A DNA stretch of 64,000 bases. It comes from Nereocystis luetkeana (taxonomy: Eukaryota; Sar; Phaeophyceae; Laminariales; Laminariaceae). The stretch spans positions 3,806,383-3,870,382 of the forward strand of contig JARUPZ010000037.1 of the NCBI GenBank assembly GCA_031213475.1. Direction: 5' to 3'. Under the pieces are notes generated by a model that saw nothing but the letters and a program-made list of their open reading frames with translations, was not told the origin of the DNA and did not search any database. Positions 22,146-34,200 of the stretch are shown piece by piece. Numbering within the stretch: position 1 is the first letter of the stretch; every line of letters begins with the position of its first letter. The position numbers and the translations under genes were made by a program.

Positions 22146-25100
22146 CTCTGCCCTGCCAGCAATTCCCTTAACCTTTCGGAATTGGATTTTGGCTTCGGAC
22201 TGGCCCAAGCTGGATCATATGTGTCGGAGCGCGTTCATCAAAAACGAGACATCCATCCGCTAGCCTGACGACTAAGACGATAACGGCTGAAGGAGAAACA
22301 ACCCGCCAAGTTTCGGGAGCATCTTCTTCGCGCCGCGGCCCTGTCCCACCGCTACGACAACAACCGTCGTAACAACAACGGCTGTAATCCCGCCCAGCCT
22401 CGCCATGATGCCTGACAACATCAACACGGCAACGCAGCAGGAGTTCAAGGAAGTAGATAGACGGCCAGATCGCGAACGGTCTTCTCAGCCTCAGCAAGGT
22501 CCCCCCCCCAGCGCCTTCCTCCGGCGCTCAAGCGCCAGTTATGCGCTACGGTTCCGCACCGTACACCAACCCCAACGGACGCCAATCGGGGACTTTCTGC
22601 ACCAACTATCCAACGACGGTACGTTTGAGCTTCCCCGGCGCCGGCGTTGCTCCTTCACCGCGAGAACTAGGCATACATATATCCTCGCGAAGACCGTGGC
22701 ATCACCGCCACCGTATGTTCGTCACCGACACCGGGTATGCGTATCGCTCCTGGTCCTCGCCAAGACGGTGGCATCACTGCCACTGTATGCTCGTCAGAGC
22801 GAGCGACGGATATGCGTACCGCTCCTGGTCTCCGCGAAGACGGTGGCATCACTGCCACCGTGTGTTCGTCACCGCGAGTACTGGGTATGCGTGCGGCTTA
22901 TGGTCTTCGCGAAGACGGTGGCGTTACTGCCACCATATGCTCGTCACCGCGACAACCAGGTATCCGTATCGCCCCTGGTCCCCGCGAAGACGGCGGCATC
23001 GCTGCCAACATATGCTCGTCACCGCCGGCACCAGGTATGCGTACCGCCTGCCCCGGGCCCCCGCGAAGACGGCCGCTCTTCTGCAGCCGAAGGCTCTTCA
23101 ACGCCGGCACCATGTATGCGTACCGCCCGCCGCTGGTCCTCGCGCCGGATGGTTGCAGCCGTAGCCTCTCCGCCGCGAGCATCAGGAGTGCGAAACACTC
23201 TTGCTCTTCGCGTAGACGACACTAGGCGCAACTTTCCGCGTTCGTCTTCCCCGACCTCATCTTTTGAGGAACTCACCACGTCCAGGAGTGACTCCCGGGA
23301 TGTGAGGGTCGCCGTGAGGTGCGGGCACGGGAGCACAGGACCGTTGAGATCGGCAGGGGCGCTCCGTTCGAGGACCTCACACAAGACCGGTCGGAATCTC
23401 CCGCTGCGCACTACTGACGAAGGCGATCGGAGTGTTGTCAGCTGCGATTTTCATCCTGACCAGAGCGTAGCGGGAGGTTCTTCTTCGGCCCACGGCATCT
23501 CGCCGGGGATCGCTGAGCCGGTGTCCCCCGCAAGATTTAACCGCAGCTACGCCCTCGGCGCCAAAGTGCGCCTCTCCTTACCCAGACGAGTCGCGACGAG
23601 GTGATCTGAAACAACAGAACACGCGTGCCGCCCGGGCAGTGTTGACAGCACCTTTTTTGTGGACATACGTGAAATCCTCCCCGCCTCTATGGCGGATGTA
23701 TCGCCTCGTCGGTCAAGGTGGGCCGGTCCGGAGCCTCCTGCCCTAGCTCGGGAGCTGTAGACGCAAGAATACACCTCCTGCCCCGGCCCCGATGAGGGTC
23801 CGACGACGCTAGAAGCAGGCTGGGACCAGTCTCCCAGGGAGAGAGAGAGGCCCCCGACCGTTTTTCCGGGGACGTGCATGACACCCCCCCCTCCGCCTTT
23901 GCTCACGCGACGATACTACTGCCGCGTTCGATGCTACCCAAGAGTACTACACGCACGACGTCGTGCTCGTCTGGCAGCCCCCTTTCTTGCTTTTTCGCAA
24001 TGGACGCCTTCCCGTTTTACGGTTGAAGGCATCGCTTATTCCTGCGGCAAACAATCCGTCGCTGCGGAAAGAGCCGCCTCTTCAGGGACCACCAGACTCT
24101 ACAACACATCATGCACGTGTCTGACCCTCGCCTGCACGAGCAATATGGACGATAACTCCGTGTCTATGATATCGCCGCGTGGGAACCCGAGCGAGAAAAT
24201 ATATCGTGTTTTTCGGTTCTTACGCCAAGTTCGCTCAAACCCAGACATGTGAATATATCTTTCGGACACAGGCGACAGATTTTTCGCGGAAACTAGCGCT
24301 TACGACCTCTTATGGGGCATCGGATACAGGGCCGACGAAAATTCTTCTCACCAGCCGCCCCTGTGGCGAGGCTTTTATTTGCTGGCAAGGCTCTGCAAAC
24401 CGTGCGACGCCTCTTCCGCGACCGCGCGCCGTCACAGACGCGACACCAACTCGGGTCTCCTCAGTGCGCCTCGGCCTCTAGTAGATACTGCATCCTCGAA
24501 ATTGATTCTTCGACGCGACAGCGGCTGTGTCCAAGTGGCACGTGAGCAACCGCCTCCCTGTCCGGATATCTCGACTCTCCTTCAAGCGTGCCATCGAACC
24601 ACGGCGGCGATGTCCTTGCAGTAGTGTCCGCTGGCCACTACGGTTAGCACCCCGCCTTGCTCGCCGAGGAAGGGCCCTGTCTTGTTGCTGGTGTAGTAAC
24701 CATGGACGATTCTTTTTTCATCACCAACCAAGGTCAGGTTTGGGCGAGATCCCGCTCTCCCTACACGACTTCCGCGATTTAAGCCAACACGGGCCCCGAA
24801 CGAGGATTGACGACCTCGATGCTTCATCTAGATAACTCGTTGCCCGTGCTCCCCTTTACGCCACTTCGCGAGGTCCCAACTAGGTTCTTCCTGCCAAAAC
24901 ATGCGCCAGCGATTCTCTCGCTGCTTCTGTGTTTGCAGTCCCTGTTGCACCTCTGTCCTCTTCAACTGAGGGCACGGACCTCGGCCAACACGCCACTTCC
25001 TCTGAGCCTTCCCAACCACCGACCGACGGCAACGCACCGAACTCTGGGTCGGTAGTGGCCCCCGTCTCCTCCACGGCCGCCCTTGATGCAGCGTCGCAAA

Positions 25101-27050
25101 ACGATCCCTTCTGCTCTCCCTGCCCATCACGACTCAGCCGAGCACCCAACGGGTTCAGGCCCTCAGGAGCACTCTGCTGTGTTTCATTCAGCCTCGCGTG
25201 TCGCCCAGACTGACCGCGATCGAATCCCGGATGTGCCCGCGGTTCCGCCTCTGCTACCTCCATCTTCGCAGACGGCTCTGCCCTCCCTTCCCCCGTCGGG
25301 GCTCATTTCATCTCGGACCCGCCGTCGCCAAGCTGCCGCTGTTGGCACGCCTACGGCCACCGTGGACTGTGGTTTCGCTCGTTTGCATCCTACTCCACCG
25401 TCCCACGACCAGCCCCCACGGCACGCAAGCCGCGCCCGCCTCGGATCACCTAGCCTTCAGAGGTTTCTCCCCGGCCCTCCATTGACCCTTTTTCGACTGT
25501 GCCGATTAGATCCACCACCGATGCGGCCATACCTACCCCGCCCTTGCTTGGTGCACTTCCTCCTGATGTTCTTCGGCCTGCAAGCACTTCAGCCGCTCTC
25601 CCCGAGACACCGCCACCGGCTGAAATCGAGTTCATCGAGTCTGTCGAGCGATACTCGCACTCCGATTGGGCAAACGAGCAACGCGCGCTGAACCGGTCTG
25701 CGACGCCACCATTCCGTATCTTCTTCTTGGCAGTCGCTCGGTCCTCCCCGACGATTTATTCCCTCACCTGGCGCCTCGCAAACGCCCCCCGGTGTCCGAA
25801 GTGCCGGTTTAGCCAAGTAAAGAACGCCCATACATCGACGACGACAGAACCCTCCTGCTCGTGCGGAAGCTAACGCCCCCCGCTCTGGCTTGTCCCGACA
25901 AGCTTGGTGGACGTGCCACCGGCCTCTTGGACGACGAACCTATGCGAATCTACGTCCCGCTGTTTATGCGTTAGTGAATTATGCAAGCGTGCCATGCTCA
26001 CGCCTCCTGCCGTCTCGGCGGCGCTCGAACGCTCTTTATGCTCGAACGCTTTTATAGGTGGATTGGCATGAGCTTCTGCACGCGGTGGTGGCTTCGTCGT
26101 TGTCTACATTGGCGGACGAGAAAAGTATTCGAGACGAACGAAAAGTTAGACGGTACGTTGCCCACTGTAAACCCTGCACCAACCCACATGACACAACCGA
26201 CCTCCTCCGATACCTTCCCGCTGGACTAACGCAACATGTCCTCAACAACCACAACAAACAACACCGAATCCCCCCTCCTCCCACGTCACCGTCGGCGACG
26301 TTTCTGTGCCCGCCGAGTGTTTGGAGGTCGGCAAGATTTCCAGCCACCGGTCCGTGGCCCGTACGAAGCCGGGGCGGAGTCATCGCCGTTCTCCACGAAA
26401 CACACTGCAAAGGCCTCCTGCGGCCGTCTTGGGAACGTGAATTGGACCTCTTTCACTCTCGCCAACACATCCTCAACTACTGGGTCGGCGCGCCTCTGCA
26501 ACTCCGGTAGGCGAACAGGGTGTACCGTCGTTTGCGCGTGGGTGCCGCTCAACGCGAGCTCGCCCGCGACAGCGGCGCCCCTTTTCTGCCTCCTGGATAC
26601 AGCTACGTCGACCAGCAAACGTGGACTCGCCGGTACAGTGGCACCGCCCTGCTTACCAGCGCCTACTTGTGGTACAAGGGTCAATATCACCTTTGGTGAC
26701 TCGGAAATTGTTCCGCGCACATTTCAACTCGTGGACAATACGTAGTTCGCTTCTAGGACGACCCCCGGCCGGTCAAGCTCGCGCTATCTTCCGCTCGGTA
26801 TACTACGGCTGTCGGAGCCGTTCGCGGCTTGTGCTGTCTGCAAGTGCGCCAAGGAAGCCCCCTCATGCGTAGTATTGTGCGCAAGATCGACGAGTCTCGC
26901 GGAGCTGTAGTAGCTGGCCCCTGCCGACTTGAACACATTTGCGTAGCCAATCCTAGTTTTCGCGTGCGTCTGTTCTGTAGTCACCGTGGCTGGGGTTGGT
27001 ATCGTGTCCCTCTTTTAGTGGCTCTGTTGATTCGTTACGTTTGACTCCTC
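22000..27050 (+). mobile_element. Ty3/Gypsy-like LTR retrotransposon fossil, plus strand
   Basis: This is a broken, old copy of the same family as the minus-strand fossil at 45.2-53.1 kb. Recognisable parts, in order, are: a gag-like region (about 22.1-24.3 kb) with an internal 75-bp tandem repeat; the gag/protease junction region (about 24.3-24.75 kb); the Pro/Ser-rich spacer that precedes the integrase (about 24.75-25.5 kb); the integrase HHCC zinc-binding region (about 25.98-26.12 kb); and the integrase C-terminal region (about 26.16-26.95 kb). I could not find the reverse transcriptase and RNase H. No LTRs could be matched by eye. Reading frame is lost at many points (on the order of ten or more breaks). 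The edges are approximate. Confidence 0.65.
22680..23125 (+). repeat. 75-bp tandem repeat within the fossil's gag-like region
   Basis: About six units of 25 codons each; a typical unit contains PGLREDGGITATVCSSPR. The units keep one frame and vary mostly at the same positions, as expected for a once-coding array. Confidence 0.7.
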
Positions 27051-27712
27051 AGGCATATTTGTCCATTCTTCTCCCTGCTTTCGCGCCAACCAGCTACTGA
27101 GTTCTTGCACCGTTTGGGCATACGGCTCGCCTTCTTGCCCTTCGGTCGCGCGTCTCCTGCGTTTCCTGTCTACGATTGTTTTCGCATCCCTCTTCGAGAG
27201 CGGCGGAAACGTTCGTCGGCTTTGTGTTCCCTTCTCGCGACCTGTCTCGATCTTTTAGAACCAGCGTGACCAGTCGTATCTGTTTTTTTTCTTGTCTCCC
27301 TTGCCCTTTCTCTTTTTTTTCAGTGGCCGTGCTTGTGAGTATTTTCACACGCATCTTGAGGGTTACCCCCAGATTTGGGTCTGACCACATGTGCCGTTTC
27401 TGCGTTCCTTCTCCGCCTTCTTAGTACCCCCAAGCAGGCCGAGGTGATAGATTTCGTTCTTCAGCGACACTTTGCATTCCGCCCTCTCCCGCGCGATATT
27501 GTTTAGGCCGTGACGACGTCTGATCTTTAGTCTGTGTTTGCGTTTTAGCGCGCTCAATGTCGACGAAATCTCACACGCGTCCGTTCCGCCCTCTTTCTGT
27601 GAGATCGGGTCTTGGCCGTCTTGGGTTTTCTCATGGCGTGATTTCCTCAATTCCGACTCTGTTCTCACTCTTCGAGTGAGCTGTGTCGCGCCATTACGTG
27701 TTCCGTTACGCC

Positions 27713-27909
27713 TCCCCCCCCCCCAAACAGGAAGGGGATAAGATTAGCAAAACGTTTCTATGTAATCTATGGAAACAACGTAATGAGCGCCCAATTGTTG
27801 GAGGTGTCTCTATTAGGAGTAGGAACGGTGCTCCGTCTCGAAAGGGATGCGTGGTCAATGGTCAAATGACTAAGGCAAGCAACAAATGAGTACGCCTCCC
27901 CCCCCCCCT
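27713..27909 (+). mobile_element. LINE 3' fragment flanked by C-runs (copy 4)
   Basis: From GGAAGGGGATAAGATTAGC to AACAAATGAGTACGCC (about 27728-27896) it matches the LINE 3' end closely, including AGCGCCCAATTGTTGGAGG and GGGATGCGTGGTCAATGG. A C-run (27713-27724) precedes it and another (27897-27909) follows it. Confidence 0.8.
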
Positions 27910-29060
27910 TTAGTTCCGTGTTTTTCATATCTTCGAAGTGCCGTGTGCCTTAGCAGTGGGCAGAGTAATCGATAATATTTTTGCCTCGTGTTTTGCTCTC
28001 AGGTACTTTCAGCTAACTGATGGTACGTTGCTCGACTGAGTCACCCCACTGTAGGGGTTGCACGTTTTGGGTCAAAGGTTTCTGACCGACTGAGTTCCCC
28101 AAGTGAGGAACCAGCAGTTGGGATGAAAACATTTCTCGTATATTCGTTTTAGGATTAGCGCATAGAAGTGCCGGTCGGGTGGCGCGAACAATTTTCTTTC
28201 AAGTACTGTATCGGGTGAGATATTGAGCTCTAACTGTGAGGGGCTCAGGAACTTCTGGTGGGATGGCTCGACTAGGCTTAGCATATGTCGCTCCTGGTTG
28301 CGCGAGCGACACCGCTTCGTCGAGTTTTTTTCCTCGATTCAGCGTCCGGGTAGTTCTAGCTCGTTTAGGCTACTTTCGCGTACCCGTATATTCGGAGTTG
28401 TTGTCATCTGATTCGCTGTGTACACGTGTATAATCGGCTTCGGATTTGTTTGCAAGTTAGAGGTGTGGGAGTGGGTTGTGAAGCGCCGCATCTCCGATCC
28501 GTTCTCCGAATTCTCTGGATGAATTTGGTTCCTACCTGAGTTTTCTATGAGTCTGCAGAATATACGGCGCTTCAGGAGGGGCTAGAGTTATGGCATCTCT
28601 TCTCCCTTGTTGCGGCGTTACGATTCGTAGCAAGTGTCCCTTCATCATATCTGGCACGCATTATCGCCTGCCTGGCTGATGAATGCCTCGCTCCTTCGTT
28701 TAGAAGACATCCGGCGAGCACGCGAGCATCTACAGTAATACGAGAATGACAACCTTCAAGCACCTTGCGTGAGTGACCACAGAGCAGAGCCAGAAGCACT
28801 GCCTGCTTAGCAATGCAGTAGTCGGTCGCTAGGTCCATACTGCCTTTAAACTTAACAAACGCCACCAGGTGCCAGGTACCTGGTGTATATTAGACATCAC
28901 ACCAGGTATACATCACATATCTCGCCATGCCTCTACTACAGTGTACCCTCCTGTACATACTAATACTACACAATAAACTCCGCCCTTTTCTGCCATTAAA
29001 GTTTTTATACGGTTGGTAGCTGCGTTGTGTTGCTGCTGCCGCTAGATGTAGCAGTATTAA
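27910..29060. other. No supported gene
   Basis: A 97-codon minus-strand frame (28865-28572) has no recognisable domain. A ~70-bp stretch (TTGTTGCGGCGTTACGATTCGTAGCAAGTGTCCC, about 28600-28640, quoted in overlapping parts) has a near copy at about 20445-20485, so it is repetitive. Near 28865-28915 the words GCCAGGTACCTGG and ACCAGGTATAC occur. Confidence 0.4.
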
Positions 29061-29067
29061 TAGTAGT

Positions 29068-29103
29068 GTATCGATTACCCAGCCCAGGGTAATCCTTGTA
29101 ACA
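29068..29103 (-). repeat. tRNA-derived SINE leader fragment
   Basis: On the minus strand GTTACAAGGATTACCCTGGG, CTGGGTAATCGATAC repeats the leader of the SINE at 4594 and at 29523-29630. The A and B boxes are not attached here. Confidence 0.55.
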
Positions 29104-29522
29104 CTTTCCCCCCCTCTAATAGGGCGGGATCTTTGGGGCGTCGAAACCGTTTACGTCTGTACGCTGACCTAACCGCTTCCTTTCATTACCTGGGGAATCA
29201 GATGTGACGATACGCGAGACTTACCACCTCCACACTGGCCGGGACTCAACCTGTTGGGCAACGTCCCCATGAAGATCCGCCACCAGCTTGCCTCCCCCCC
29301 TCCACTCCCGTCCCCCCTCCGCGCCTCTCGCCTCTCCCCCTCCGAATATGGGATTCACGAGATCAGCGCATCCGTTCCAGCCCCTACCGCGCCCTCCACG
29401 CTGGACCACCTACCGCCCCATTTCCTTCCTCAAGCCACCCCTCCGCACACATTGGTCTCGGCCATTTCGTCCGGAGCTGCTCTCCCTCCTGCACTCCCCT
29501 CCTTCATTGCCGAACACGGACC

Positions 29523-29632
29523 GGACCTCAACCCGTGACCTGGACGACGCCAAATGTGTGAAGGTGCTACCTACTGAGCTATAGGGGTAGAAAATCGATC
29601 GATTACCCAGCCCAGGGTAATCCTTGTAACGC
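29523..29632 (-). repeat. tRNA-derived SINE (copy 2)
   Basis: On the minus strand the leader GTTACAAGGATTACCCTGGG, CTGGGTAATCGATCG is followed by TACCCCTATAGCTCAGTAGG (A box) and CACGGGTTGAGGTCC (B-box-like). The layout is the same as the copy at 4594-4712. Confidence 0.7.
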
Positions 29633-29639
29633 CACCACA

Positions 29640-31297
29640 CCAGGAGTATACAGAGTATCCGGTAGAAGTAGAAGTATTTTACTCTGTCAAGTATTATTTT
29701 ATAAAATTATGAAATACGTCAGCTGTGAGTTCGACTGATACTCAGCTTTTATTAATAGCAAGCTGCGTAGTACGTCTCGTGTCTATATCCCATTTTTTAC
29801 TGAATCTACACATTGTATGATAAGCCGTTCGCGCGTATTCTATACCAGGTATTATTTCCTTGTCAAGGATATACCTGGTGGTCAAGTACTATTATTCTAA
29901 TAATATAGTGCTTCCTACGACGTACCACCATAGGTATAGGCCAGAAAAAAATGTTTATTACTTACTGCGCAATCGCTACACGCCAGCGCGAGGTTATACG
30001 GACACGATGAGAATGAGACGAGGGCGAGATTACCAGGGTATGGCGTGGACGCGAGACGTGTATGTATAATATATATGTGTGGTCGGCGGTTGGATGTTGA
30101 TGGTCAAACGCAGCGAACATAAACTACCTACCAGGTACGATAAGGTATTGCAATTACTATTATTAAAATAATAATACTGCGAAATAACGCAGTAAATATT
30201 ATTATTTATTTTGCCATCCGACAATGTGTGTGCAGCATGAATGATCTTCAACATGGATCACTCATAACTTTCCCGAAAGAAGAAAACCTCGGAAACAAAA
30301 GGAAACCCATGCACCAAGTCTACCTCCATTCCGTGCCAACTTTCGGCTTGTCCACTCTATTTTTTGCTGTATTTGCTCCTTCCTTCTCATTATTACGTTC
30401 TACGACTCTTAAATCGTAAATATTAATATTTGACATCACATACATGATCATACAATTACAATCAAACCAAAACGATCGCGAAAAAAAATGGAAATATTGC
30501 TCTGTACCAAAATATAAGGACCCTTTGTATTGATTATTAATACTAAAATCATCTTAACATTTGGGGACGGGTGGTAATCAATTTTTGAACCGCCCGCCAC
30601 CATTTTTAAGTTGGGCTCTATTAATACTATCATCACATCATCACAGATCACTGCCGGCGCCGTGTGATCAGTATCGAACCGAGCTCAACGTTCCTTTTGC
30701 AACAACTGAACATCTCGTGCGTGATCAGCTTGGCCCCTTGGGTCGTGAGGGCGTAAATACATGCCCAGCTGGGGTCAATGCGTGATCGGGTATCCATGCG
30801 TGTGTGTTGTAGCGTCGTGTACCAGGTATCACTGTAGTATAGATACGGGTAGATCAAAGAAGAGCGGGGGAAATACGAGGCAAAACAGCGTGTAATTTTC
30901 AGAGGCGTGCCCAAAACCGGGGACAGGGGTTATATTGAGACGACGCGGCCAAACTCACTCATCTCGAGACGCGGCCAAATACAAAGCCTTTCCCCCCACA
31001 GGAACGAACGACGAACATCCAGGCGTCGAAGGTGCCCGAGACGCTGCGTGTTTTAAGCAGCCAAGGAGTGGACCGAGCGCACACAGGAACTGCACTGACC
31101 TTTATCTCTGGATCCGCCTCGCCTCTTTTTCCGCTCATTTTCTCCCTCTGGGTCACTCGTTGCGCCTCCGGGGGACAGTAAAAAATCGCGGGGTGGTCTT
31201 GGGACAGAAAGGACACATTTTTTGGAGCGGCCCAACCGGATTAAAGCGGATCCAGCATCCAGCGGCGCTCGCTCGCCGGACGTCCCTCGGCTTGAGC
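29640..31297. other. Upstream region of the zinc-cluster gene
   Basis: 29.65-30.65 kb is AT-rich, with scattered ACCAGGTA/ACCTGGTG words and short direct repeats, and no supported gene. From about 30.93 kb base composition rises in GC, and an open frame leads in phase into the MSQQQ start at 31298, which would make 30.93-31.30 kb the likely 5' UTR or promoter. No TATA box could be assigned with confidence. Confidence 0.35.
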
Positions 31298-34200
31298 ATG
31301 TCTCAGCAGCAGCCTGCGACCCCGGCACCGCCGGCTCCTGCCGCGGCCCCTCCGATGTTGTTCATAGGTTCCTCCAACGGGCCAATGCCGTCGCCGCAAC
31401 CCATGACAATCACCTCCTCCGCAGCAGTAGCCCCTTCCCCAAACCCAGCTCCTCCCGGGGGGCCTACTGCTCTTCCAGCGCCCTCTCCCGCACCCGCCGC
31501 CACCGGCGTCGCGGCTGCCGCAGCTGCGTCCGCCCCGCCCAACGGCCTGGCCACCCAGTACGGCATGGTCATGTGGCCGTCCCTCCCAGGCATGCAGCAG
31601 GCGGCTGTAGGCGTGGCTCCACCGTCGGCCGCGGCCATGTCCGGCGTTGCTGCTATGGGAAGAGGAGGTGTGGGTGTGGACGTGACTGGAGGACGCGGCG
31701 GAATTTTGACGGCTGTCGGGGCGCCGCCCATGATGCCTGCTGGCGGCGTGACCTCGCCCCCGTCCCCCAGAGTGGACGGTGACTGGGGTGGGGGTGGGTC
31801 GGCGTCGAAGGCTCGGCGCCCCAAGCCGCGGGTGAGTGGCGGAGGCAAAAAGGAGGAACCGAAGGTGAGGACGGGTTGATCAGGAAGCGGATGCGCGCGA
31901 TCGAACTCGTGCAAACATCTGCTGCTGTCTCTTCTTATATTTTTCGTACTGCTTGCTGTGTCGTCCCAGGTACCGGTATCATTTTGTATTTCATTGTTTC
32001 AAAGTACATACCAGGTACCCGGTACCTGGTACAGCTGTACGTACGTGAAATATTGATTATGCCTTGCTGCCTTTTTTTTCGTTGATTTGTATTGGTTTTT
32101 GTGTGCGTTCGTTTTTCGTGCATTGTTTTTTTTTCGTCATCATTTTGTGTTCTATCTCCTTCCTTCGCTGGTTTACCAGGTGGTACAGTATTAATATATC
32201 CTTGTTTGTTGTTCAGCAGGCGAATTGCGCGTTATCCTCCTCCCTGCTCCGCGATCGTTCAACATCAAGCAAACCACTACGAGTACACCACCCAAGCACC
32301 AACCACCTCCAGGACTACCACCAACACATATTTCACGCCGCAGTTGGAGCCTGGTTTGTATCAACAAGTACCAGTATATACTGCCATTTTTGTTTCGGAC
32401 GGGAACCTTTTGTGCTTGGTATACATGGTACACGTGGCGGCGGCTCCCCTATGTGTTGCTGTATCCGCTTCTACTTATAATATGAATTTCGATCCCCCCG
32501 CACGGCGCCAGCGTTGAAAATTGAAAACTCGCGGTCTGATACACGGGGCTGCTGGGCCAGAGGCAGGGGCAGGGGCAGGGGGCATCCACATCCATCTCGG
32601 TTCCTCACGAGAGCGGGCCCATACGTATCAAAAAAAATTCCAGTGTGGAAAAATACCGAGCACAAGCATGTAGAAAACAGAGTTATCGTACGCACCTGGT
32701 ACGTTTTTTGTGTTTACTCGTATACTGTACTTTTGTACAAGTCCAACGGTGTGATGATGTACGTACCAGGCACGAGCTACGCACGACTACGATCCACGAC
32801 CTCTTTTTCATTTTATGTACCTGGTACGTATTATAGAAGTACTATCGTGGGTTGTGTACATAGACGCGATTGGATTCCCTGTTATGCGTACACACCGCGT
32901 AGAAAAGACGCATGATAAGACAACACACCCCCTCGGACGAAACTCGAGCCTGATGCTCTCGACCATGGGGAACATGCAAACGCCTAGTACATACATACCA
33001 GGTACGTCTATGGCAAGCTCTCGTCGAGATATTTCCGTAGCCACCATTTTCGTGTTTTGTGCCCCCCCTAAGACATGTCTTTGATAAACTGGGGTCGGAA
33101 ATTCATCACAGTGGGGTGTGTGTTATCTTATAACCCGTGTGATACGGTTAACAGCGGCACACCGGTAAACCGTACCTGGTATCGCTGTACGAGTACATGT
33201 TATATCTCGTCCTCGCAATATTCACGGCAGATTGTTTCCTGTATATATTACACAGATGCTCACAGCAGTATATTTCGTACCTGGTCCTCCGGGCACACTC
33301 GAGAGCATCGAGTACTTTCGTACCTCGAGTACTGCGTGTATTGCAGTACTGGCGGCGGACACACTGCGAGTACTGGGAGTATGAGCAGTACTGAAGGTCC
33401 AAATACTGCGAGTACTGGGAGTATGAGCAGTACTCAAGGCCCACATACTGCGAGTACTGGGGGTATGAGCAATGCAGAACCCCCGAGTACAAGCAGTACC
33501 AAACATCCGAAATACTTGCAGTACTCCAGAGTTTTCAGAGTATTGAACCCGGAAACACTGTTGTAGCATTTGAGCAAAATACCCCGAGTAGCAACTTGTA
33601 CCCGCAGTACCTCGCGGTATGAAACTCTGAAATACCAATACTGCCAGTACTACTGCACCTCGCATATGAAATGCTGAAATATAAGCACCATCAACGGCCA
33701 AAATACTTGGGAGTATTCAAAGGATTAGCAGTACAGGATCCCGAAGTATTTGGAGTACAGGCAGTATCCAGAGTATTATATCGTACCACATACTACTTGA
33801 AGTACAAGCAGTATCCAGAGTATTGCCCCGGGACAATAGTTGGAAGTACAAGCAATAACCAGAGCATCGAAGCTCGAAATGCTGCCAGTACAGGCAGTAT
33901 GAGGCGTATCGCACATCGTACGAAAACACCACGCAGTAGCATCATACACACCCGCCTATAGTAGTATGACGTGTACCAGTATGAAGTAAGGTGGAAGAGT
34001 CAAACGTAGGCATTGGCAGCTAGCTTGCGTAGCCGGCCAGCATGTGAGCGCTTCCTCAGAAGCTGCTGGAGAAGTTGCCACATCAACATCAGACGCGCCA
34101 GAGGAGGATCAGCAAGGGCATCAGCCGTTCCGCTGACTTTCTCGACAAGAAGGGTGGTGCCGTCGTCTCTGCGCCCGAGGCTGTGCATCTCTAGCACGGT

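Noticed and set aside
22405-23604. 399-codon plus-strand frame.
   Set aside because: It is a different frame of the 75-bp repeat; the neighbouring frame with the EDGGITATVCSS unit is more protein-like, and the whole region belongs to the Ty3 fossil.
33286-33960. CRISPR-like array, because of regular short repeats.
   Set aside because: Period is 42 bp with no separate unique spacers; the whole unit is repeated, so it is a tandem satellite in eukaryotic intron DNA.
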